Shown here in pieces: positions 8,123 through 16,000 of a DNA stretch of 44,509 bases. A program made the position numbers and the translations under genes. The stretch covers positions 1 to 44,509 of IMG/VR virus record IMGVR_UViG_3300044998_000239; one strand, 5' to 3'. This DNA comes from a virus. Each line of letters starts with the position of its first letter. Within the stretch, counting starts at the first letter, position 1. Under the pieces are notes generated by a model. The model worked only from the letters and a program-made list of their open reading frames with translations. It made no database searches and was not told the origin of the DNA.

Positions 8123-9521
8123 GAATAGAAATCATTTTGATAAGCTACATGCACTTGGTTCTTCGATTATAGGATTTGAATTTGAATTCTACACCAATAT
8201 GCTTAAAGGCAAAGTGGCAGATTCACTTTCTAAGCTTCTAAATAAAAAAGTACAGGTATCCGAAAAATATCACTCTAAGGTACCGGTAGACGCTAATAAT
8301 TTCAAACTAGAGCCTGATTATTCGGGAGGTGGTAATATGATGGAATTCATCACAGGACCTCTTCCTTATAATGAGGCTCTGCCTATTTTAATCAAAACCT
8401 TAAATTGGATTGACGAGAATGGATGGACTAATGATAGATGTGCATTCCAATTTTCTGTGAGTTTTGATAAATTCAGAAGAGATGTCAAGGATCGTATAGA
8501 GAATCTAGATAGACTTAAGTTCATATTAGGACTCGATGAGGGTCTCATTTATTCTAAGTTTGGAAACAGAAACAAGAATGTTTATGCAAAGTCTGTAAAG
8601 AGAGTGGTTCCGAGGAATAGATTTTCTGTAGTTGAAAACCTAACCACAATTGATCCTAAGATGTTCAAGATTCCCGAAGACAAATATTATGGAGTCAATT
8701 TCACAAAAGCTCCTAAAGGCTATCTTGAATTTAGATATTTAGGAAACAGAGATTACCAAAAAAAGGTTAAAGATATTAGAGAGATTATCGATTATGTTAT
8801 ACTTTATCTCTATGATCTTTTAAGTCACCGTATATCTGGTTACACCAAGGAGGATTTAAGAAAACTCCAGGAGCTGATGAACCAGTATTCTAAAGTGGTA
8901 AGATCTTTTAGCAATCCTGATTTCTTTTTCAGAAACTATCCAGATTTTCATATTTTCATAGATTTAAAGGGATGGGACGAGAATATAAAAACTTACTTCC
9001 CAGTCATCAGAGATAAGATCTTTGATATTATAGTGGAAGGAAACGTCAAATCTGGATATTTCAATTACGATACAACAACAGGAAGATACCAATTGAAGGA
9101 TGCCAGAAGCAGAGAAGCTTTCATTCTTGAAGATTTGGATCTTATCGCTTGTGACATTAAAAATGGAATAGTCAAAAATTGCAACATCTATAGCTCTACT
9201 ATTAAGAAATCCTCCCTAGAAAACTGTAACGTTGTTTCAGACAACGTCATTAAATCCTCTAAAATCAAGGACACGATTCTTGAATTTAAAAACGAGGTGG
9301 ATGATAGTTTTATTGACTGTGAGGGTAAAAATATTAATTGCAAGATCATTGGTGGGGTATTTAGAGCCGGAAATGTTGGTGAACTAGCTGAAATTAGCAA
9401 AGAGACCTTAAAAGTTAAAGGCTGGGAAGATTTTAGAAAACAAAGATTCGTTACTGATAGCAGATTAAAGGATCTCAACGATAAATACAATGCTCCGAAG
9501 TTCGGAAACATGAATTTCTAA
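8115..9521 (+). CDS. Amidoligase-like (COOH-NH2 ligase) protein with C-terminal beta-helix-like repeats
   Basis: The N-terminal 300 residues resemble the amidoligase family of the glutamine-synthetase fold, which couples ATP hydrolysis to amide-bond formation. Seen here are IIGFEFEFYT (18-27, the GxExE strand), KLEPDYSGGGNMMEFITGPL (64-83, matching the 'EpDgS..g.E..t.Pl' block), a helix, then CAFQFSVSFD (109-118), and later LEFRYLGNRDY (204-214). In typical members the cysteine-led strand reads CG.HVH; here both His positions are replaced, so activity may be altered or lost. Residues about 340-420 are short hydrophobic/Asn-rich rungs (VKNCNIYSSTIKKSSLENCN) typical of a parallel beta-helix or pentapeptide-like stack. 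The gene overlaps the S1-like gene by 8 nt and must be co-translated with it. The substrate is unknown: cell-wall peptide, a protein tag or a virion protein. Confidence 0.55.
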   Translation: MTENRNHFDKLHALGSSIIGFEFEFYTNMLKGKVADSLSKLLNKKVQVSEKYHSKVPVDANNFKLEPDYSGGGNMMEFITGPLPYNEALPILIKTLNWIDENGWTNDRCAFQFSVSFDKFRRDVKDRIENLDRLKFILGLDEGLIYSKFGNRNKNVYAKSVKRVVPRNRFSVVENLTTIDPKMFKIPEDKYYGVNFTKAPKGYLEFRYLGNRDYQKKVKDIREIIDYVILYLYDLLSHRISGYTKEDLRKLQELMNQYSKVVRSFSNPDFFFRNYPDFHIFIDLKGWDENIKTYFPVIRDKIFDIIVEGNVKSGYFNYDTTTGRYQLKDARSREAFILEDLDLIACDIKNGIVKNCNIYSSTIKKSSLENCNVVSDNVIKSSKIKDTILEFKNEVDDSFIDCEGKNINCKIIGGVFRAGNVGELAEISKETLKVKGWEDFRKQRFVTDSRLKDLNDKYNAPKFGNMNF

Positions 9522-9536
9522 AATAAGATCCCAAAA

Positions 9537-10319
9537 ATGACTGAACAAGAACTAATCCAAGAAATAGAAGACGCTTTATCTTTTAGCTGTGCTTTACCGT
9601 ATAATCTTAATCAAGATGAGGTAAAAAGGATAATTAAAAGAGCTAGAGCTTGGTTTTTGGATAACTATCAATATGCTGTCGAGGAGAGAATCTTTATCCT
9701 TGCCAATCAGATTTTTCAACATCCTGAATTTAAACAGACCAGACAGATTAGACTCCCAGATTCTATAGTTAGTGTTTTTGATGTCAGAGAAGTTGGTGGT
9801 TATGGTATTTCAGGTAACCCTGATAGAGATTTTAGTGATTCTAAATTGCTTGGTTCTGAACTTCTACTTTCACCATTTGTTGGTGATAACCTTGTGTACA
9901 GAACAGTAATGTACTCTTATTTCGATTTGGCTAAAGCTTATCTTTTAAATAGTTTCGCTTTCAAATGGAATAAAAACAGCAAGAAATTAACCATATTAGG
10001 AAGAGATCCAGGCAGGTCTGGTAAAGGACAAGCACAATTGGCCCAAGGTTTTGGTGTCGGTGGTACCGACGTATCTATTAGGTGCTTTGTTGCTCTAAAC
10101 GATGACGATCTTTTTGCAGATGAGCTTTTCATTAGATATTGTATAGCCAAATCTAAAATTGCCTTAGCAAATATGCTTTCTGTTTTCACTTACAATTTAC
10201 CAGGAGGTGTTCAGATCAACAGCGCAGATATTAGATCTACAGGTGAGGCTGAACTCCAAGAAGTAATGGATATGATAAACGGAGAGAATACGCCAAGCTA
10301 CTTTTTACAGTGGAATTAA
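9537..10319 (+). CDS. Probable virion connector/baseplate protein, 260 aa
   Basis: I do not recognise the family with certainty. The N-terminus is helical (MTEQELIQEIEDALSFSCAL ... DEVKRIIKRARAWFLDNYQY), followed by a beta-rich middle with loops at about residues 155-180 (GRDPGRSGKGQAQ). The C-terminal half has a helical hairpin, ELFIRYCIAKSKIALANMLS (about 200-219), and the segment FTYNLPGGVQINSADIRSTG (about 221-240). 'LPGG..iN' followed by helices is a layout I associate with small neck or adaptor proteins of large myoviruses, but this is only a resemblance. It follows the amidoligase gene by 15 nt and is the last gene before a strong terminator, so it belongs to the 6935-10319 transcription unit. 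Confidence 0.4.
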   Translation: MTEQELIQEIEDALSFSCALPYNLNQDEVKRIIKRARAWFLDNYQYAVEERIFILANQIFQHPEFKQTRQIRLPDSIVSVFDVREVGGYGISGNPDRDFSDSKLLGSELLLSPFVGDNLVYRTVMYSYFDLAKAYLLNSFAFKWNKNSKKLTILGRDPGRSGKGQAQLAQGFGVGGTDVSIRCFVALNDDDLFADELFIRYCIAKSKIALANMLSVFTYNLPGGVQINSADIRSTGEAELQEVMDMINGENTPSYFLQWN

Positions 10320-10333
10320 GAGATTTCCAATTC

Positions 10334-10359
10334 AAACCCCCAACATTTGGGGGTTTTTT
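10334..10359 (+). terminator. Intrinsic terminator
   Basis: A perfect stem AAACCCCCAA (10334-10343) / TTGGGGGTTT (10347-10356) with a CAT loop is followed immediately by a T-run reaching 10359. It lies 15 nt after the stop at 10319 and is the strongest + strand terminator in the window. Confidence 0.9.
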
Positions 10360-10385
10360 GTGCTTTATCACTCTTTAGAAAAGTC

Positions 10386-10398
10386 GATATATAATAAC
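10386..10398 (+). promoter_or_regulatory. Candidate phage late promoter (GATATATA motif)
   Basis: GATATATA at 10386-10393, followed by ATAAC, ends 16 nt before the ATG at 10409. It sits 27 nt downstream of the terminator at 10334-10359, exactly where a new transcription unit (gp25-gp6-gp7 wedge genes) must begin. This placement is the best positional support for the motif being a promoter. Confidence 0.5.
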
Positions 10399-10408
10399 AT
10401 AAGCTTTT

Positions 10409-10780
10409 ATGAGAGAGATTTATAACAGAGACCCACTTGACCCGAACTACAATCCATTTCAGATTGAGACTACAGATCCTGTTGAGATTTGTATAGGTCA
10501 ACTAAAAATGCTTCTTTTAACCAATAAAGGAGAGGTAATGGGTGATCCTAAATTTGGATTAAACCTAGAAGACCTAATTTTCAACCTTGAACTTTCAGAG
10601 AACAGTATTAGAAAGGAATTGGATTTATTTCTTAAATCCTATGTTCCCCTCTTCTCTAAATTAGGTGGCAGTTATACGTTGAAATTTTTCGCAGGAAAGC
10701 AAAGAGATATAGCAACCCTCGACTTCGCAATCCCTTCAAACGGTGGATTAAGTCCGGTTGTAACCTTGAGAATAACTTAA
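10409..10780 (+). CDS. Baseplate wedge protein, gp25-like (GPW/gp25 family)
   Basis: This 123-residue protein has the length and motifs of T4 gp25, a wedge subunit shared by contractile tails and type VI secretion (TssE). IETTDPVEICIGQLKMLLLT (19-38) is the first strand/helix, and NKGEVMGDPKFGLNLEDLIF (39-58) is the signature 'T.kGEr...P.fG..l...lF' block with its conserved Glu and Gly. The C-terminus folds back in two strands (TLKFFAGKQRDIATLDFAIP). gp25 interacts with the gp6/gp7 core bundle of the wedge, and the gp6-like gene follows 9 nt downstream, the usual partner. The leader is short (about 10 nt after the candidate promoter) and AT-rich, with no obvious Shine-Dalgarno sequence. Confidence 0.85.
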   Translation: MREIYNRDPLDPNYNPFQIETTDPVEICIGQLKMLLLTNKGEVMGDPKFGLNLEDLIFNLELSENSIRKELDLFLKSYVPLFSKLGGSYTLKFFAGKQRDIATLDFAIPSNGGLSPVVTLRIT

Positions 10781-10789
10781 TTTAAGAAG

Positions 10790-12520
10790 ATGAATATTTT
10801 TAAGAAGAATAACATTTTAATCAATGGGTTGTTAAACGATACCTTCGTTTTTTTACAACAAACTTATAATCAAACGGCTGCTGTGTTCACAGTAGCATCG
10901 GCCTGGGGACAGATCCTTTTCGTTCTACAGAACCTCTCACAAATGATTCTTTATTTCATTGAGGATTCTATTACTGAGTTAGACATTGAACAAGCTACTA
11001 GAGATTCATCGGTTAGAAGTTTAGCTAGAATAGCTGGATATGATCCAGGGAGAGCTTCAACAGCTCAGGGTGAAGTTAACATCTCTTGGAACAGAAGAGA
11101 ATCTGATGTTGGTGGCGGTGCAGTTATAATTAACAATAAAGCCCAAATTAGATGTGATCAGAATGGAAAGGTTTATTCTCTTATATTCGGCTCAACTAGA
11201 GTAACTATACCTTTATCTTCTAGCTCTACTCCTTTGAGAGTTAAAATTGCTCAAGGAAATTTTACAAGTGCAATTGTAACAGGAAATGGTTCAGCTTTAC
11301 AGAGTTTTAATTTACCTTCAGCCAGTGGATCTTTTCTAGATCAATTTTATGTTGATGCTTACGTGAATGAAGAAAAGTGGGAGAGATATGATTCCTTATA
11401 CGACATTCCGCTTAACGGAAAGGGCTTCATAGTTAGAACAGGAATTCAAGAAGGCCTTGATGTTTATTTCGGAAATTCTAATTTTGGTATGGTTCCCCAA
11501 AGAGGATCTAGAATAAGAATAGAATATCTTCAGACTTCTGGACAATCTGGAAATGCAGCATCGACAAAAGACACTCCTTTGACATACAAATTCGTTTCAA
11601 CTGGTACTGATTTATTTGGTAGTGAGGTTGATCTGAACAACTACATTAACATCACCAATGCAATAGATCCTTCGTTCGGTACTGATCCAGAACCACTTAG
11701 TCTTGTAAGATTGGTTGCACCTAAAACGTCAAGATCCTTCGTTTTTGCCAATGCAACAAACTATGAGATCTTCTTGAATAAGCTTGGTATATTTTCACAG
11801 GTTCAAGCATTTTCAACTTTCGATGATGATTATTTAGACGATGACAATGTGATCTACTTATATCTAGTTCCTGACATTACGCTGAATATAGGATCGAATG
11901 AAGACTATTTCAGTATTCCAGTTTCAAACTTCCTTCTCACTAGACAACAAAGAGCGAGTATTCTTAATCTAATTGAAGACTCAGGATCAATGATAGCCAC
12001 TACAGTAGTTAAAATAGTAGAGCCTGTTGTAACAAGATATGTCGCTAACGTGGTTATCACAATGTTTGAAGGATTTGATCCGGAAACAATCAGACAGGAG
12101 ATAAGAAATAAAATTTCTGATTATATGCTGAATCTGAAGAGAAGAGATTTTATACCTAAATCTGACATGATAGCTATAATCGAATCAGTAGAAGGTGTTG
12201 ACTCTGTTTCTTTCTTCTTTGTAGGACAAAAGAATGAGGCAAATCAGATTCTATTAAAATCGTTAACAAACGTATCTCAAGCCCAATTAGATCAGCAGAT
12301 TGGATTTAATCAATTTGGTGACATTATCATAGGAAGAAATGAATTAGTAGTTCTAAGAGGTGGATGGACAGACAGAAATGGCGTTAGATATGAGGAGTCA
12401 ATTACTCCTGGAAAACCAGGTCCGTTGAACATTAGTATTTCTAACTTTGTTCAGAAGGGATATAATGCAGGTCTCAATAAAGACTTGAAAAGACAAATAA
12501 TGGTATCATCATCAGTATAA
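10790..12520 (+). CDS. Baseplate wedge protein, gp6-like (baseplate J-related)
   Basis: A 576-residue protein immediately after the gp25-like gene. The N-terminal helix region is followed by 'ITELDIEQATRDSSVRSLAR' (about 63-82) and AGYDPGRASTAQGEVNISW (about 84-102), the arrangement seen in gp6/J proteins, where a helix is followed by 'A...G..p..a..a.G.v.' and a beta domain. A second alpha/beta part near residues 410-470 (VTRYVANVVITMFEGFDPET ... ISDYMLNLKRRDFIPKSDMI) matches the C-terminal 'V..v.I.......D...v...i...l..y' and 'f....i...i' pattern used for the gp6 iris dimer. Gp6 forms the continuous ring round the hub. 'GSAVI'-like loops and the Asp-rich FDDDYLDDDN segment are local features. 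The stop codon overlaps the next start (TAATG), indicating translational coupling. Confidence 0.7.
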   Translation: MNIFKKNNILINGLLNDTFVFLQQTYNQTAAVFTVASAWGQILFVLQNLSQMILYFIEDSITELDIEQATRDSSVRSLARIAGYDPGRASTAQGEVNISWNRRESDVGGGAVIINNKAQIRCDQNGKVYSLIFGSTRVTIPLSSSSTPLRVKIAQGNFTSAIVTGNGSALQSFNLPSASGSFLDQFYVDAYVNEEKWERYDSLYDIPLNGKGFIVRTGIQEGLDVYFGNSNFGMVPQRGSRIRIEYLQTSGQSGNAASTKDTPLTYKFVSTGTDLFGSEVDLNNYINITNAIDPSFGTDPEPLSLVRLVAPKTSRSFVFANATNYEIFLNKLGIFSQVQAFSTFDDDYLDDDNVIYLYLVPDITLNIGSNEDYFSIPVSNFLLTRQQRASILNLIEDSGSMIATTVVKIVEPVVTRYVANVVITMFEGFDPETIRQEIRNKISDYMLNLKRRDFIPKSDMIAIIESVEGVDSVSFFFVGQKNEANQILLKSLTNVSQAQLDQQIGFNQFGDIIIGRNELVVLRGGWTDRNGVRYEESITPGKPGPLNISISNFVQKGYNAGLNKDLKRQIMVSSSV

Positions 12521-13050
12521 TGGAAAATTATTCACCGTTTTTTCCCGCACCAGAAAGTGGAATAAGTTACACTGTTTCTGGTATAAAACCTAGAACTAAC
12601 AACACTACCTTTTATAAGGCTGGTGATGTTTACGATACTGAAGCTTTGGCTTTAGACAGAGCAGAAAATATTGGATGCTCTGGTTACAGAAGAGTGTTGG
12701 TTAGCTCACAGGGTGATTATAAATATTCACCTTGTTCTGACGTTGAGGCTTATAAAAGCATAATGAAGTTAATGCCCAAAATTCCTGTTGATAGAAGATA
12801 TTATGACTTTGATCCAACGGAGAATGTTTACGATGTGAGAGATAGCATAAATGATAATCTTTACAATGGATTTGATTATAAAAATCAGATTCTAGAGAGA
12901 AGTTTATCAAATGTAATTTATCGTGATCCTATTAAGGCTGGTATCTTACACTATTTCAATAGAGTTGTTTTTGGTCTTGTTGAAACTACTAAGCAAATAA
13001 AGAATTACTTCAACTACACAGTAAAAAAGAACAACAGAAGAGTATTTTAA
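12520..13050 (+). CDS. Small baseplate-cluster protein with GC.GYR ... PC motif
   Basis: This 176-residue protein has no assigned function. The first 75 residues contain EALALDRAENIGCSGYRRVL (about 41-60) and, after a short gap, YKYSPC (about 68-73). This pair, 'A..rA..iGC.GyR ... y.PC', looks like a compact domain; the two Cys may form a metal site or simply pack. The C-terminal half is helical and Asn/Tyr-rich (NVIYRDPIKAGILHYFNRVV). It overlaps the gp6-like stop by 1 nt and ends 3 nt before the gp7-like gene, so it is embedded in the wedge operon and probably made with wedge proteins at similar levels. A wedge-accessory or chaperone role is inferred from location only. Confidence 0.5.
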   Translation: MENYSPFFPAPESGISYTVSGIKPRTNNTTFYKAGDVYDTEALALDRAENIGCSGYRRVLVSSQGDYKYSPCSDVEAYKSIMKLMPKIPVDRRYYDFDPTENVYDVRDSINDNLYNGFDYKNQILERSLSNVIYRDPIKAGILHYFNRVVFGLVETTKQIKNYFNYTVKKNNRRVF

Positions 13051-13053
13051 GAT

Positions 13054-16000
13054 ATGTCTAATTTTTTTTATAGAAGGCTCGAATTTTTCGATAAAACTGG
13101 AAGTCCATTAAACTTTGATTATATTGGACCAACCGGTCCGACTGAACTTGATTCAAGATTTACCTTTTTCACAGGTGCAACTGCTTCAGCTTCAGGTTAT
13201 TCTTCTGTTAGTCAGTTTGACACAGATCCTGGGTACATTGATTTTAACTATACCGATTACAATAACTTTCACATTAAGTCTTGGGTTGATGAAGTTAATT
13301 ATTTCCTTTTAAATGGTGCTGAGGTTTTTCTTAATGGAAGAGTAGCAGGACAAAATCAGTTCTCTGGAAAAATCTCTTCTATAACGGACAACACTTCTTT
13401 TTTCACTGTTAATTTCTTTGATGGAAGTATCCAAGGACAAAGACTTATTAGTTTAGATAATCAAATATTCTTTACGACCTCTTATAAATATAGACCTGGT
13501 GGTTATTGGAAGGGTAATATCTATTTCGATCCTGTTTCTTCTGGACTCTATGAAAATCAGCAAATATTCGTAGTACAAAATTTTGATGTTGTTGGTACTA
13601 AATATTATGGACTACCACACACTGGAGTTACTGGTGCTACAGCAGGTAAATGGAGAACAAGATGGTTTAATGATAACTACGGTAACGTAGACGTTTCAGA
13701 GATAATTTTTACTTATAAAATTCACGAAGATCTTTCAGGCGGTGATGGTTATCCTCTTATTATATCATATCCAAATGTGGTGCATCCGATTGACGTTTCT
13801 CCTTCAGATTCTCTCACATCTGGTGGATATGTTGAAACGTTAACCCTAAATTCCGAATCATTGAGCATCAATGTTGCTTTGAATGCAACAGATCTGGCTG
13901 CAGATATTTACGAAAGAAAATTAATCATAGAAGATATTAGCGGTGGAGCAACAAATCCTATAAAAGTAGCTGAGATAGATTTTTACGGAGAAATTATAGG
14001 CGAGGATGAGAGATTTCAGGTTATGCTTCAAAACATAGGAAGAGCTTTCTATCCTAGTGATTCTGTAATTCTTAGAGATCATGATCCTTCAGAACCTCTC
14101 CCTAACTACATAGAGATTAACCAAAAAAGAAAAGAGCTCTTATTATCTGGTGAAGAGATATTCCCGTATGCAGGAAGTTATAAAGGATTAGTTAATGCTA
14201 TAAAATTCTTTGGCTATCAGGATCTGAGAATCAAAGAATATTGGTTGAACCTAAAGTATCAAAGTTCAAAGTTAGAATCACCGCTTCAGCAAAACTCACA
14301 GTTTTTAAATCAGATTAAAAGACAACAGTCAACAGGATATAGTCAATCATATCAAATTGGTGATGTTCTAGATAATCCGAATTCTGGAAAATATAAGATG
14401 GTTCAAACATATGGTCCAGATAAAAATGGAAACTATGTATTGAATGTTTCCGGAGAAGATACACTTTTACCTAGTAAAACTTATAAGAAGACCTCTCTAT
14501 TTGGCCTTTATTACGATTTAAACAAACCTACAGGAATCGAAGGTGATTATGGATATCCAGAAGTTGCTGATGCTTTTCAGTTTACCCAAGAAGAAGTATT
14601 AATCAAACTCTTTGCTCTAAAAGAAAGATTGAAGAGAGATTATTTACCTCTTAACGCTAGAATAGTTGATATTACCGGTGAAGGTATTTATTTTAACGTC
14701 TATAACACTAAAGCTTGGACTGATGTTATGGAAAGACCTGAATTTGAATCAGGTATCTATGCTGAAATTAGATCCAATCCAGATTTTGGTTTCCTTGAGG
14801 ATTTAAGAAATTTTGAAATTAGACCTTCTAGTTTAGGTATACAAACCCCTAGTAACTATTATGACACATTTTCTATCGAAGCTGCTGTCGCAGGAGGAAC
14901 TGGAACAGCTTTCTTTTTCTCTGGTATACCTGCAACTGGTCCAAATCCAACTTTGGCTGTAACTGCTGGAAAAACTTATGATTTTAGTTTTCTGACAAAT
15001 GGTTTTGATTTTTTCTTAACCACTGACCCTTCTTTAAATCAAGTAGATCCAATTGGAGTTGAGAATAACTGTGCAACATCAGGAGGACCAAATTTAATTT
15101 GGTATGTAAATCCTTTACAAACTTCACCTGTTTATTATTATTCATCCAAAAATAAAACACTTTTAACTGGATCTATTCAGATTTTACCTGCTGAATTATC
15201 TGATTTAGGAAACGTTACAAATCCTCTGTCTAATCAACAAATATTTACAGCAGCTCAGAATGAATCACTGTTAACTGCAATAAGTAATTTTTATGAACTG
15301 AAACAGCAGGGATCAATTGTTGAACTTGGTGACGGCAAATACGATCCACCTTCTTTTATCGATCCAACCACGGGAGAACCTTATAAGGTTCCAGTTGGAA
15401 TGCCTATTATATTGGAATTGATAACAGATGTTTGGACCTGGGACGAATTGAATATCGATTGGTCTGCGTTATTAATCCCTGTGTTTAAAATCGGAGATAG
15501 GGTTCAACAAAAGTCCAGTGGAATATTCGGAACCGTAACAGCTGTTAGCTACTCAACTGGGGTTTATACAGTCCTTCTTGATAATTCTTCATCGGTTACT
15601 GTTGATGAATCAGATCTCTTTTCATCAATACAGAATTATGCTCTTCTAACCTGGAAGAATATTGATTTCTCAAATTTAGTCGAGATTGAATGGATAATAA
15701 ATAAATCTGCTACTCAGGAAGGATCTCCTTATAATTTCCAATTTAGAGGTCCTGTAACGGACTTTTATAAATTAGCCCACTTTGTACCATACACTGGAGT
15801 TTATCAAGTCACTTGTAACGTCTATGATGCCTTTAACGCTAAAACCGTTATTATAAAGAATCAAGCTATTGTTGTTAATCCAAAAACGATAGACATAGAT
15901 GCTTGGACCAGATTTAGAGAGGTTGAAGATTATGAATGGAGAAATGTTATTAGATCTTGGTCTGACTATAATTCAATTTGGGAGTATCCTGCTGAGGGAG

